Source of the DNA: Ectothiorhodospiraceae bacterium
GTDB lineage: Bacteria > Pseudomonadota > Gammaproteobacteria > Nitrococcales > Aquisalimonadaceae
Reading direction: 5' to 3'
NCBI GenBank assembly: GCA_020831885.1
Contig: JAFIFU010000001.1
Location: 186,001-250,000 of the forward strand
Length of the DNA stretch: 64,000 bases
Under the pieces are notes generated by a model. That model was not told the origin of the DNA and did no database searches. It was given only the letters and a program-made list of their open reading frames with translations. Both the position numbers and the translations under genes were made by a program. This document shows positions 33,248 to 42,850 of the stretch, in pieces; positions within the stretch are counted from its first letter, which is position 1; each line of letters opens with the position of its first letter.

Positions 33248-33760
33248 TCAACGTGCCCATTGCGTGGTGGCGGCCCGGGCAAGCCGTCCGGACAGCCGCT
33301 CCTGGTTCAGGTGGCACAGCGCCAGGGCCAGGGCATCGGCCGCATCCTCGGGTGGTGTGCGCTCCAGTTCCAGGAGCAGGCGCACCATGTACTGGACCTG
33401 CGCCTTGTCTGCATTGCCGGACCCCACCAGTGCCTGTTTCACCACCGCCGGCGTGTACTCGTGCACCGGCAGGCCGCGGTTGGCACCGGCACAGATGGCG
33501 GCCCCCCGGGCCTGGCCCAGCTTGAGTGCGGAGGCGACATTGTGCCGGACGTGCACCTGTTCCACCGACAGGGCGTCGGGCTGGTATTCCCCGATAATCC
33601 TGTCCAGGTCCTGGAAAATGATCCGCAGCCGGTCCGGAAAGTCGGCGCCGGCGGTCCGGATCACACCGCTGGCCACGTAACGGAAGCGCTGTGCACTGCC
33701 CTCGACGACACCGTAGCCGGTTATCCGCGAACCGGGGTCGATGCCAAGAATACGGCTCAC
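33248..33760 (-). CDS. ruvC: Holliday junction resolvase RuvC
   Basis: A 170-residue endonuclease. Catalytic acids are in GIDPGS (Asp7), LSVEQVH (Glu near residue 66) and EDAADALALA (two Asp near 139-142). The loop after the Glu is VHVRHNVAS, differing from the FFAKN form of E. coli but within family range. It overlaps no neighbour; yebC ends 21 bp upstream. Confidence 0.96.
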   Translation of the reverse strand: MSRILGIDPGSRITGYGVVEGSAQRFRYVASGVIRTAGADFPDRLRIIFQDLDRIIGEYQPDALSVEQVHVRHNVASALKLGQARGAAICAGANRGLPVHEYTPAVVKQALVGSGNADKAQVQYMVRLLLELERTPPEDAADALALALCHLNQERLSGRLARAATTQWAR

Positions 33761-33781
33761 TGCGGGTTCTCTCCACCGTGA

Positions 33782-34522
33782 TCAGTCGGCATAGGCGTCC
33801 TCGTTGATCTCGGCGTTATGGTAGACGTTCTGGACATCATCCAGGTCTTCCAGCGTATCCAGCAGCTTCAGCATGCCGGCGGCATCATCGCCCGCCAGGG
33901 AGACCGTGGTGGACGGGCGTTGTGTCACCTCGGCATCGGCTGGCTCCAGGCCTGCCTGTTGCAGTGCGTCCTTCACCGCCATGTACTGTTCCGGGGCAGT
34001 GAGCACCTCGATGGAGCCATCATCGTTGGTGAGGATGTCTTCCGCGCCGGCCTCCAGCGCCACCTCCATAACGGTGTCCTCGTCCGTATCCGGACCGAAG
34101 GTGATGACGCCGGCGTGGCTGAACAGGAAGGCCACGGATCCGTCTGTTCCCAGGTTTCCGCCGTGCTTGGTGAAGGCGTGGCGCACTTCCGCCGCCGTCC
34201 GGTTCCGGTTGTCGGTCATCGCCTCCACCATGACCGCCACCCCGTGGGGGCCGTAGCCTTCGTAACGGATTTCGTCGTAGACCGTATTCCCGTCCTGGCC
34301 GGAGGCCCGTTTGATCGCCCGCTCGATGTTGTCCTTGGGCATGTTGACCGACAGCGCCTTGTCCACGGCCAGCCGGAGTCGCGGATTGGCGGCCGGATCC
34401 GGGTCACCCATGCGTGCCGCCACGGTGATCTCCCGGATGAGCCTGGTGAAGATCTTCCCGCGCTTCGCGTCCTGCGCCTTTTTACGGTGCTGGATATTGG
34501 CCCATTTGCTATGGCCTGCCAT
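33782..34522 (-). CDS. yebC: YebC/PmpR-family protein
   Basis: A 246-residue protein starting [14 protein letters not shown], the family hallmark. The rest shows [38 protein letters not shown] and the acidic C-terminal part. Family members were first described as transcriptional regulators and more recently as ribosome-associated factors helping at difficult proline stretches. The ATG at 34522 is four codons inside the longest frame. It heads the yebC-ruvCAB group. Confidence 0.95.
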   Translation of the reverse strand: MAGHSKWANIQHRKKAQDAKRGKIFTRLIREITVAARMGDPDPAANPRLRLAVDKALSVNMPKDNIERAIKRASGQDGNTVYDEIRYEGYGPHGVAVMVEAMTDNRNRTAAEVRHAFTKHGGNLGTDGSVAFLFSHAGVITFGPDTDEDTVMEVALEAGAEDILTNDDGSIEVLTAPEQYMAVKDALQQAGLEPADAEVTQRPSTTVSLAGDDAAGMLKLLDTLEDLDDVQNVYHNAEINEDAYAD

Positions 34523-34921
34523 CGGTGCTCCCAATCCTCTGTCAGTGTTGAAAATTATCCGGCATATGCTCGTGCGGAACCGGCTCCGGCGATCCGGGAG
34601 AGCTTAGCATGACGGCGCGCCGGGGCGTGAAACACCCGGTGGCACCCGGGTCGAAGCCTTCAACAGGACGCCGCAGGCATTGTTCCGGGCCGCACATGCG
34701 CCCGCAGGCGGTGTTCCGGGGTGTCGTTACGAACAGTTGATTATGCGTTAAATAATTGATTTTCAGTTCTTTTAACGATTGTTTCCGGTTTTCGTTTCCA
34801 GAGGGTTGCAGAGAGGTGATTCATTTGTCATCTTATGACGGACGACAGGGCAGCGCGGCTGGCTGCCGCTGGATCGCCGGCAACAACGATAAGGTCGGAG
34901 CGACCATCGGGAGGAAGTACC
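34523..34921. other. Intergenic region between yebC and the ABC importer
   Basis: About 400 bp separating divergent operons. On the yebC side a GATAAT element lies near the start without a convincing -35. Positions 34735-34800 form an AT-rich island that probably contains the importer promoter, but no clean hexamer pair was found. A GGGAGGAAG ribosome site ends the region. No credible small gene or tRNA is seen. Confidence 0.5.
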
Positions 34922-36139
34922 ATGAAGCGAGTTCTCACCGGCGCGGTGTTCACCGCCTCCGTTTTCGCCATCGGCGCCGCACAGGCGGCCGATTCCATTC
35001 GCATTGCCCATATCACCCCGTTCAGCGGTGCGCTGGAAGCCTATGCGGCTCAGTCTTCCAGAGGCCTGGAGCTCGGCTTCGAGTACGCCACCAACGGGGC
35101 GATGGAGATTGAGGGCCGGCCCATCGAGATCATCAACAAGGATGATCAGATGAACCCGGCCCGGGCACGGGCCCTGACCGAGGAAGCCTACGCCGAGGAT
35201 GATGCCCATATCGTCATTGGCTCGTTGGCTTCCGGTATTGCCCTGGCGATGCTGCCCATCGCCGAGGAATACGAGCGGATCATCATGCCCGAGGGCGTGG
35301 CTGACGCCATCACCGGTGCCGAGTGGAACCGTTACGTGTTCCGCATCGGCCGCAACTCATCCCAGGATGCGGTCTCCAATGCCGTGGCCATCGGTGACGA
35401 GAACGTCTGCGTTGCCACCATTGCCCAGGATTACGCTTTTGGCCGCGACGGGGTTGCCGCCTTCAAGGAGGCACTGGAAGCCGAAGGCGGGCAGATCGTC
35501 CATGAAGAGTATCTGCCTACGGATGCCACGGACTTCACGGCGGCGGCCAATCGTCTCTTTGACGCTCTGCGGGATCTGGACGGTTGCGACAACGGCAAGT
35601 ACATCTTCGGCATCTGGGCCGGTGCCACCAACCCGTTCGGCCGCATCCAGGACCTGGGGCCGGAGCGCTTCGGCATCCGCATGGCCACCGGCGGCAATAT
35701 TCTGCCGGCGCTGGTCGGCTACTCCGCCTTCCCGGGCATGGAGGGGGCCGGATTCTATTATTTCGAATCGCCGGACAACCCCATCAATGACTGGCTGGTG
35801 GAGCAGCATTTCGAGCGTTATAACGCGGCGCCGGACTTCTTCACCGCCCAGGGTTTCTCCCAGGCCATCGCCATTACCGAGGCCATCCGCAAGACCGGGG
35901 GCTCCACGGATGCCGAGGATTTGATCGAAGCCTTCCGCGGTCTGCGTTTCGATACGCCCAAGGGCGAGATGTGGATCCGTCCGGATGATCATCAGTCCAT
36001 GCAGGACATGTATCACTTCCGGATCGAGGTGCAGGAGCGTGATGACTGGTTCGCGGACCGCACGGTCACCGCCGGCGTTCCCGTGCTGATCCGCCGGATC
36101 GACAAGGATGAGATGGAGATTCCCATCCGGAACCGTTGA
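34922..36139 (+). CDS. ABC transporter substrate-binding protein (branched-chain amino acid / LivJ type)
   Basis: A 405-residue periplasmic binding protein of the Leu/Ile/Val-binding superfamily (PBP1 fold). A signal peptide (cleavage after AAQA, about residue 21) is followed by DSIRIAHITPFSGALEAYA. VCVATIAQDYAFGRDG and TDFTAAANRLFDALRDL match the second lobe. The ATG at 34922 follows GGGAGGAAG; an earlier in-frame GTG/ATG at 34835 lacks a signal peptide start. It precedes two ATPases and two permeases. The true ligand may be an amino acid, an amide, or an aromatic acid. Confidence 0.9.
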   Translation: MKRVLTGAVFTASVFAIGAAQAADSIRIAHITPFSGALEAYAAQSSRGLELGFEYATNGAMEIEGRPIEIINKDDQMNPARARALTEEAYAEDDAHIVIGSLASGIALAMLPIAEEYERIIMPEGVADAITGAEWNRYVFRIGRNSSQDAVSNAVAIGDENVCVATIAQDYAFGRDGVAAFKEALEAEGGQIVHEEYLPTDATDFTAAANRLFDALRDLDGCDNGKYIFGIWAGATNPFGRIQDLGPERFGIRMATGGNILPALVGYSAFPGMEGAGFYYFESPDNPINDWLVEQHFERYNAAPDFFTAQGFSQAIAITEAIRKTGGSTDAEDLIEAFRGLRFDTPKGEMWIRPDDHQSMQDMYHFRIEVQERDDWFADRTVTAGVPVLIRRIDKDEMEIPIRNR

Positions 36140-36145
36140 GCGTCC

Positions 36146-36179
36146 GCGCCCCGGCCGCCTTGGACGGCGGTCGGGGCGC
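36146..36179 (+). other. Strong hairpin between binding protein and ATPase genes
   Basis: A 14-bp stem (36146-36159 with 36166-36179, one G-U) around a 6-nt loop. No T run follows. Such hairpins after binding-protein genes usually protect the 3' end and raise expression of the binding protein over the membrane part. Confidence 0.55.
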
Positions 36180-36241
36180 CTCCGGCTACCGGCGCGACCG
36201 GTCAACCGCATTCATCACTATTCACTGACGAGGTCGAACAC

Positions 36242-37015
36242 ATGACTTCGCAATCCCCCGTGCTCGAAACCCGTGAGCTGACCATCAACTTCGGCGGCCA
36301 CTATGCCGTCAACCGGGTTTCCTGCGCCTTCCATCCCGGCACCCTGACGTCCATTGTGGGCCCGAACGGGGCGGGCAAAACCACGTGGTTCAATCTGATC
36401 TCCGGCCAGCTCAAGGCCAGCGCGGGCAGCGTGCTGCTGTTCGGGGAGGACATCACCCGCCTGCCGGCACCGGCCCGGGCCGACAAGGGGCTGGGGCGTG
36501 CCTTCCAGTTGACCAACCTGTTCCCCAATCTGACGGTGCTGGAGAACGTCCGGCTGGCGGTGGCTGCCCGGCATCGCACCGGATACAACTTCTGGCAGAT
36601 GGTTTCCCGGCGCAGGGATATCATCGATCACGCCATGCAGTACCTGGAACAGGTGCAGTTGGGCAAGCGGGCTGATTCTCTTGCCGCCGGACTGCCCCAC
36701 GGCGACCAGCGCAAGCTGGAAGTGGCCATGCTGCTGGCACTGGAGCCGGAGGTGTTCATGTTCGATGAGCCCACCGCGGGCATGAGCGTTGACGAGGTTC
36801 CCGTCATCCTGGAGCTGATTGCCGAGATCAAGCGTCGGCAGGACAAGGTGATCCTGCTGGTGGAGCACAAGATGGACGTGGTGCGCTCGTTGTCGGATCG
36901 CATCGTCGTGCTGCACAACGGCGAACTGGTGGCGGACGGCGAACCGGCGGAGGTGATTGCATCGCCGGTGGTGCAGGAAGCCTATCTGGGAACACCGCAG
37001 CAGGCGGCGGGCTGA
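36242..37015 (+). CDS. ABC transporter ATP-binding protein (LivG type)
   Basis: A 257-residue ATPase with Walker A GPNGAGKTT (40-48), a Q-loop region, the signature-like LPHGDQRKLEVAMLL, Walker B VFMFDEPTAGM and the switch His in LLVEHKMDVV. The LivG type is indicated by GLGRAFQLTNLFPNLTVLEN. One of two ATPases serving the importer. Confidence 0.93.
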   Translation: MTSQSPVLETRELTINFGGHYAVNRVSCAFHPGTLTSIVGPNGAGKTTWFNLISGQLKASAGSVLLFGEDITRLPAPARADKGLGRAFQLTNLFPNLTVLENVRLAVAARHRTGYNFWQMVSRRRDIIDHAMQYLEQVQLGKRADSLAAGLPHGDQRKLEVAMLLALEPEVFMFDEPTAGMSVDEVPVILELIAEIKRRQDKVILLVEHKMDVVRSLSDRIVVLHNGELVADGEPAEVIASPVVQEAYLGTPQQAAG

Positions 37016-37032
37016 GTCAGGGAGTCACGCAC

Positions 37033-37758
37033 ATGTCCGAGCCCATACTCACACTCTCCGGTGTCCATGCGGACATCGACCAGTACCACATCCTGCACGG
37101 GGTGGACCTGCAGGTCCCCCGTGGTGAGCTCACCGTACTGCTTGGCCGTAACGGTGCCGGCAAGAGCACCACCATGCGGACCATCATGGGGCTGACCCGG
37201 TTGCGCCGCGGCGAGGTGCGTTTCAACGGGGAATCCATTGGCGGCCTGCCCACCCCGGAGATCGCCCGCAGAGGCATCGCCTTCGTCCCGGAGAATATGG
37301 GGATCTTCGCCCTGCTCAGCGTGCGCGAGAACATGGAACTGGCTGCCAACAGCGGCCCCATCGATGAAAGCCGTCTGGAGTGGATCTTTCGACTGTTCCC
37401 GCCCCTGAAACGGTTCTGGAACCGTTCGGCCGGGAACCTCTCGGGCGGCCAGAAGCAGATGCTGGCGATCGCCCGGGCCATCATCGAGCCCCGGGAGTTA
37501 CTGCTGGTGGATGAACCCACCAAAGGGTTGGCGCCGGCCATCATCAGCGATCTGGTGGGGGCCTTCGAAGAACTCAAGGCCCAGCAGGCGACCATCCTGC
37601 TGGTGGAGCAGAATTTCAATTTCTCCCGGCGTCTCGGCAAGAGCGTGGCGGTCATGGATGACGGCCGCATCGTCTACACCGGCCAGATGGCCGATCTGGC
37701 CGAGGACGACGACCTGCAGAAGGAGTTGCTGGGTCTGAGCCTGGGCGCACATGCGTAA
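37033..37758 (+). CDS. ABC transporter ATP-binding protein (LivF type)
   Basis: A 241-residue ATPase with Walker A GRNGAGKST (38-46), signature LSGGQKQMLAIAR, Walker B LLLVDEPTKGLAP and LLVEQNFNFS. The LivF pattern GIAFVPENMGIFALLSVREN is clear. It lies 17 bp after the LivG-type gene. Confidence 0.93.
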   Translation: MSEPILTLSGVHADIDQYHILHGVDLQVPRGELTVLLGRNGAGKSTTMRTIMGLTRLRRGEVRFNGESIGGLPTPEIARRGIAFVPENMGIFALLSVRENMELAANSGPIDESRLEWIFRLFPPLKRFWNRSAGNLSGGQKQMLAIARAIIEPRELLLVDEPTKGLAPAIISDLVGAFEELKAQQATILLVEQNFNFSRRLGKSVAVMDDGRIVYTGQMADLAEDDDLQKELLGLSLGAHA

Positions 37759-37770
37759 AGGAGTTCACCG

Positions 37771-38832
37771 ATGAGTGCGCAATACGAAATGCTGGACCGG
37801 GAGGTGGCGCAAGGGTTCCGCCAGCGCTTCTCCCAGTTTCGCGAACACCGCCCGCACCTGTTTCTGCTGGCGCTGATGGTGATCGTGCCACTGTTTTTCA
37901 TGGATCTGGTCACCTGGGTCACGCTGACCGTCAGTGGTCTGGCCATGGGGCTCATGCTGTTCATCATGGCGTCGGGCATGACCCTGACATTTGGCCTCAT
38001 GAGCGTGCTGAACCTGGGGCACGGGGCATTCATCTCGTTGGGGGCGTTTTCCGGGGCGACGGTGATCGTGTTCTGGATGGGCGATCTGGCCGGTAGCGGG
38101 TCATTGGGTGCGACCATGCTCGCCCTGCTGGCCGCCTTTGTTTTCGCCATGGCCGTGGCGGGCAGCCTGGGACTGCTGTTCGAGCGTTTCGTGATCAGGC
38201 CGGTGTATGGCGATCATCTGAAGCAGATTCTGGTCACCGTGGGCGGCGCCATCATCATCATGGAATTGATCCACGTGATCTGGGGGCCGAACGAAATCCC
38301 CGTCCCGCGACCGAACCTGCTCCGTGGTGCCGTGATTCTGGATGATGCCGTGCCGCTCATCGGCGGCGTGGCGGTGGAGACCTATCGCCTGGCCGCGGTG
38401 CTGCTGGGGCTCCTGGTCTACGCCGTGATGAGCTGGGTGATCGACCGCACCAAGGCCGGCATCCTGATCCGCGCCGGGGTGGAAAGCACTGAAATGGTGG
38501 AGGTCATGGGCTACCGCATCAAGCTGCTGTTTCTCGGCGTGTTCATCGCCGGCTCGGCGTTGGCCGGACTGGGCGGTGCCATGTGGTCCATGTACCAGGA
38601 AATCATCACCGCGCATATGGGCGAAACCCTGATGATCTCCGTGATCGTGGTGATCATCCTGGGCGGCCTGGGTTCCATCAAGGGCTGCTTCTACGGTGCC
38701 ATCCTGGTGGGCCTGATCAACCTGTACGTGGGCTACCTGGCGCCGGTGTTCGCCGCCATCGCCACCGTTGGCCTCATGGTGGCGATTCTCATGTGGCGAC
38801 CCCAGGGGCTGATCCCGGTGATCAAGGTTTAG
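37771..38832 (+). CDS. ABC transporter permease (LivH type)
   Basis: A 353-residue permease with about eight membrane segments and the LivH signature region GMTLTFGLMSVLNLGHGAFI near residue 70. A charged cytosolic N-terminus of about 30 residues is longer than in E. coli LivH. The C-terminal ILGGLGSIKGCFYGAILVGL matches the family. GGAG precedes the ATG. Confidence 0.92.
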   Translation: MSAQYEMLDREVAQGFRQRFSQFREHRPHLFLLALMVIVPLFFMDLVTWVTLTVSGLAMGLMLFIMASGMTLTFGLMSVLNLGHGAFISLGAFSGATVIVFWMGDLAGSGSLGATMLALLAAFVFAMAVAGSLGLLFERFVIRPVYGDHLKQILVTVGGAIIIMELIHVIWGPNEIPVPRPNLLRGAVILDDAVPLIGGVAVETYRLAAVLLGLLVYAVMSWVIDRTKAGILIRAGVESTEMVEVMGYRIKLLFLGVFIAGSALAGLGGAMWSMYQEIITAHMGETLMISVIVVIILGGLGSIKGCFYGAILVGLINLYVGYLAPVFAAIATVGLMVAILMWRPQGLIPVIKV

Positions 38833-38836
38833 GAGC

Positions 38837-40012
38837 ATGCCCATGCTGAACACGATACTTTCCGGAGACTACCCGCGGAGCCGGATCCTCAGTGTCCTGC
38901 TGGTGGCCATATTCATCTGTCTGGCCCTGGGACCGTTCCTGTTTTCCGGTACCCGGGCCTTCACCACGCTGGGCATGATCTGCATCTTCATCGTGGTGGT
39001 GGCCTCCTACGATGTGATGCTGGGCTATACCCACATCGTGTCCTTTGCACACACCATGTTCTTCGGTATCGGCGCCTATGCCGTTGCCATGGCCATCGGC
39101 GCCATGGGCAGCAGTTTCAGCGCCATTGGCCTGGGTGTGCTCGCCGCCGTGCTGGCGGCCACAGCCCTGGCGCTTCTGCTGGGCATGCTCTCCCTCCGCG
39201 TGAAGGCCATTTTCTTCGCGCTGGTCACACTGGCGGTGGCCTTTGCCTTCATGAGCCTGGTGAACCAGCTCTACACCATTACGGGTGGCGAGGATGGGCT
39301 GCGCGTGCGGGTTCCCCGTGAGCTGGGCCCGGCCTTCCGCCTGATCGAGAGCGATCTGTACGGGTTCAGCATCACCACCTTCCTCAGCGGGCTGTTCACC
39401 CAGCCGTGGAATCTGGGAGAGGTGATCCGGGAATCGGTCTACAACGTCCGGGTGAATGGGCGCGTGGTCATGTACTACGTCTGCTTCTTCTTCAGCCTGG
39501 GCATGTTCCTGTTGATGCTGCGGATGATGAACTCGCCGTTTGGCCGGGTACTGCAAGCCATCCGGGAGAACGAGTTCCGCGCCGAAGCCCTGGGGTACCG
39601 CACGGTCTACTACCGCACGGCGACAGTGGTGCTGGCCGCCGTGGTCACCGCCCTGGCCGGCGTGTTGTTCGCCCTGTTCAACCGCTACGTGAATCCGGAG
39701 AACACGCTGGACTTCGAACTCATGGTGTTTATCCTGCTCATGTGCGTGATCGGCGGTATGGGTACCATGTACGGCGCGGTTGTCGGTGCCACCCTGTTCC
39801 TGCTGGCCGAGAACTATCTGCAGGATCTGCTACGGGTCATTGGCGGCCTGGTGGACGGGGTCCCGCTGGTCAGTGGCCTGGTGGGTCCCGAGCGCTGGCT
39901 GCTCTGGTTCGGCGTGCTGTTTGTGCTCAGCGTGTATTTCTTCCCCAAGGGCATGGTCGGGCAACTCAGGGTCTGGGCCGACGCGCGACGAAGGCGACGT
40001 GAAACCGGCTAA
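38837..40012 (+). CDS. ABC transporter permease (LivM type)
   Basis: A 391-residue permease with about ten membrane segments, including GMICIFIVVVASYDVMLGY and GYTHIVSFAHTMFFGIGAYA. The LivM hallmark loop SPFGRVLQAIRENEFRAEALGY is present at about residue 230. It starts 4 bp after the LivH-type gene and its stop codon overlaps that of the convergent patatin gene (CTAA). Confidence 0.92.
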   Translation: MPMLNTILSGDYPRSRILSVLLVAIFICLALGPFLFSGTRAFTTLGMICIFIVVVASYDVMLGYTHIVSFAHTMFFGIGAYAVAMAIGAMGSSFSAIGLGVLAAVLAATALALLLGMLSLRVKAIFFALVTLAVAFAFMSLVNQLYTITGGEDGLRVRVPRELGPAFRLIESDLYGFSITTFLSGLFTQPWNLGEVIRESVYNVRVNGRVVMYYVCFFFSLGMFLLMLRMMNSPFGRVLQAIRENEFRAEALGYRTVYYRTATVVLAAVVTALAGVLFALFNRYVNPENTLDFELMVFILLMCVIGGMGTMYGAVVGATLFLLAENYLQDLLRVIGGLVDGVPLVSGLVGPERWLLWFGVLFVLSVYFFPKGMVGQLRVWADARRRRRETG

Positions 40013-41031
40013 ACGTGATGCCTTAGCCAGGCTTCGGCGCGTTCCCGGCCCCGGTCCCGCAGATGGGTCAGAAATTCCCAGTCGGTATTGAGCCGGGAGG
40101 CGTTGCCAAGATCACGGGTGACGCCTTCCGTGTCGATCCGGTGCAGACGCAGCGACCTGCCCAGCCGGTTCCGGCGGGCCAGCAGATCGAGCAGGTGCAG
40201 TTCACGCATGACGTTGGCATGAAAGCTGATCTCGGCAGCCCGGTTGATGATGTCGTTGGCCTTGTGCGGTACATCCCCCAGGTGGGGCGGCGTCAGCTGG
40301 ATGAGAAGCAGATCCGGCGCCCGGCACTCGAACACCAGCGGGTACAGTGCCGGGTTCCCGGTGTAGCCGCCATCCCAGTAGTGCTGACCGTTCAGTTCCA
40401 CGGCGTGGAACAGCAGGGGCAGACAGGCGGAAGCCGCGAGCACCGCGGGCGTGATCTCCGGATTGCTCCGTAGCTCCAGTTCCCCCGTATGCACATTGGT
40501 CAGGGATATGAACAACCTGGGCGCGCGGGGATGACGCAGGGCCTCGAAATCCAGGCTGCGTTCCAGGATCGGGATCAACGGATTGTAACCCGTGGGATTG
40601 AACTGGTAAGGCGAGGTCATCCGGCTCAGGCCGCTGAACAACAGGTAACCGGGGTTCAGATCCCGGTTCCAGCCGTGGAAAAGCTGCTCCAGCGGAGTGC
40701 TGCGAATGGGGTTCAGCACGGATTGCGCACTGACCGTATGCCACAGCGCCTGTAGTGATTCCCGTGCACCGTCCGCGCCACCGCGCTGCCAGCCGCTGGC
40801 CAGTGCCGCCGCGTTCATGGCTCCGGCGCTGGCGCCGCTGATGCCTTCCGGCTCATGGCCCTCCTCCAACAACCGATCCAGCACTCCCCAGGTGAACGCG
40901 CCGTGACTTCCGCCTCCCTGAAGCGCCAGGGTCAGCCGTCGACTGGTGCCGGATCCTCGGCGCCGTCCCAGGCGATCCGCCCATCGGCGAAGAACACTGC
41001 GCCAGCCCTGACCTTGGGGTGATCCGGTCAC
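40009..41031 (-). CDS. Patatin-like phospholipase
   Basis: A 340-residue lipid acyl hydrolase. The oxyanion loop GGGSHG (39-44), nucleophile Ser68 in GASAG and catalytic Asp220 in DGGYTGNP complete the Ser/Asp dyad. No signal peptide is visible, so it is probably cytosolic. It starts inside the end of fadD (ATGA overlap), suggesting that released fatty acids are passed to acyl-CoA synthetase. The RssA-like subgroup is the closest guess. Confidence 0.9.
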   Translation of the reverse strand: MTGSPQGQGWRSVLRRWADRLGRRRGSGTSRRLTLALQGGGSHGAFTWGVLDRLLEEGHEPEGISGASAGAMNAAALASGWQRGGADGARESLQALWHTVSAQSVLNPIRSTPLEQLFHGWNRDLNPGYLLFSGLSRMTSPYQFNPTGYNPLIPILERSLDFEALRHPRAPRLFISLTNVHTGELELRSNPEITPAVLAASACLPLLFHAVELNGQHYWDGGYTGNPALYPLVFECRAPDLLLIQLTPPHLGDVPHKANDIINRAAEISFHANVMRELHLLDLLARRNRLGRSLRLHRIDTEGVTRDLGNASRLNTDWEFLTHLRDRGRERAEAWLRHHV

Positions 41032-42746
41032 CCCTTGTTGTCCCGCTCGCGCAGATCCTTCCTCAGGATCTTGCCCACCGGCGTCTTCGGTAGCTCGCTG
41101 CGGAAAACGACCTCCTTGGGCACCTTATACTTGGTGAGCTGTTCCTGTGCATGGGCGATCACCTCCTTCTCGGTCAGCTTCGGGTTGCGGCTGACCACAT
41201 AGGCGCGGACGAACTCGCCCATGCCCTCCTTGCGGGGCACTCCGATCACCCCGGCCTCGGCGATGTCCGGATGGGATTCCAGGACTTCCTCGATCTCGTT
41301 GGGGAACACCGCGAAACCGCTGACGTCGATCATGTCTTTCTTGCGGTCCACGATGCGCAGATAGCCGCGCTCGTCCATGGTGGCCACGTCGCCGGTGAGC
41401 AGCCAGCCGTCCCGCATGGTTTTTGCCGTCTCGTCAGGGCGGTTCCAGTAACCGAGAAACACCTGCGGGCCCCGGACGGCGAGTTCCCCGGGCTCTCCGG
41501 GCGGAACCGTGTTCCCGTCATCGTCGACGATGCGGATATCGGTGCCAGGGAGGGGGACGCCGATGCTGCCTAGAATGATCTCGCCGGTGGGCTGGTTGGC
41601 CGCCACCACCGGACTGGCCTCGGTAAGCCCGTATCCTTCGCAGAGTTCGGAGCCCACCAGCTCCTTCCATTCCTGTGCCACCGAGGCGTGCAGCGCCGTG
41701 CCGCCGGAGATGGTCATGTCGATGGGGGGAACCGATTTGCGGAACCAGTCCTCGTGACACAAGGCGTGAAACAGCACGTTGACGCCGGAGAACTTGGTTA
41801 CCCGGAACTGTTCGAAGGCCTTGCGCAAATTGCTCGGCGGCCGCGGGTTCGGGCAGAGGATGTTGCGGCAGCCCTCCATGTAGAAGGTCATCAGGTTAAA
41901 GGTGAAGGCGAAGATGTGATAAAGGGGCAGGGCGGTCAGTATCACATCCTCGCCCTTGCGGATGGTGGGCCCTGCCACCTGTCGGGTCTGGGCCAGGTTG
42001 GCCAGCAGGTTGCCGTGGCTGAGCATTGCGCCCTTGGGGACGCCGGTGGTGCCGCCGGTGTACTGGAGCAACGCCAGCGTATCGGTGTCCAGCGCCTTTT
42101 CGGCAAAGGGCTTTCCGTCCAGGCGCCTGGCGCCAAGGTCCAGTGCCTCGGCAAAGGCCACGGTGGGCCGGGAGGTGGACGGCAGTTGGCGCCGCAGCTT
42201 CAGCACCAGACGAATCAGGGTCTTCTTGAACCAGGGAAAGAACTCCGCAATCCCGGCCAGGAGCACGGTCTTGACCTGGGTCTCCTTCAGCGCCGGCTCC
42301 AGCTTGTCGGCGAACATGTCGATCAGCACCAGGACGCTGGCGCCGGAGTCGCGCAACTGCTGGTTCATCTCGCGGGCGGTGTAGAGCGGGTTCATGTTCA
42401 CCAGCACCAGGCCGGCCTTGAGAATCCCGAAGGCCGCCACCGGATAGCTGAGGCAGTTGGGCATCTGCACCGCTACGCGCTCTCCTGGCTGCAGGCCCAG
42501 TTCATCCCGCAGCCAGGAGGCGAACCGGTCGGAAAACTGATCCACCTCCCGGTAGTTCAGTGACGCATGCATGCCATTGTCCAGGCACAGGGTGAAGGCC
42601 GTCTTGTCCGCGTACTCCCGGGCGCTGCGCCGGAGCAGTTCGTTTATGCTACGATCCGGCAGCGTCTCCAGCTCGGCGGCGACGCCTTCCCCATAGCTGC
42701 TCAGCCAAGGCCGGTCGTCGTAGAACGCGTCGTTGTTCTCGGTCAT
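41028..42746 (-). CDS. fadD: Long-chain fatty acid-CoA ligase
   Basis: A 572-residue ANL-family enzyme that adenylates fatty acids and transfers them to CoA. Motifs are YTGGTTGVPKGAMLSH (AMP binding), GYGLTEASPV, WLLTGDVATMDERGYLRIVDRKK and the C-terminal Lys of PKTPVGKILRKDL. Length and pattern fit FadD of gammaproteobacteria. It overlaps the patatin gene and is divergent from pabB. Confidence 0.93.
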   Translation of the reverse strand: MTENNDAFYDDRPWLSSYGEGVAAELETLPDRSINELLRRSAREYADKTAFTLCLDNGMHASLNYREVDQFSDRFASWLRDELGLQPGERVAVQMPNCLSYPVAAFGILKAGLVLVNMNPLYTAREMNQQLRDSGASVLVLIDMFADKLEPALKETQVKTVLLAGIAEFFPWFKKTLIRLVLKLRRQLPSTSRPTVAFAEALDLGARRLDGKPFAEKALDTDTLALLQYTGGTTGVPKGAMLSHGNLLANLAQTRQVAGPTIRKGEDVILTALPLYHIFAFTFNLMTFYMEGCRNILCPNPRPPSNLRKAFEQFRVTKFSGVNVLFHALCHEDWFRKSVPPIDMTISGGTALHASVAQEWKELVGSELCEGYGLTEASPVVAANQPTGEIILGSIGVPLPGTDIRIVDDDGNTVPPGEPGELAVRGPQVFLGYWNRPDETAKTMRDGWLLTGDVATMDERGYLRIVDRKKDMIDVSGFAVFPNEIEEVLESHPDIAEAGVIGVPRKEGMGEFVRAYVVSRNPKLTEKEVIAHAQEQLTKYKVPKEVVFRSELPKTPVGKILRKDLRERDNKG

Positions 42747-42850
42747 CGGGGCCCCTCCATGCGGGCGCGGGCGGCGTAGGATGTCTCTTCAATGGTAACG
42801 GGTCCGCCCATGATGTCAGTACAGACTTGGTTAATGGCTTGACCACGGTC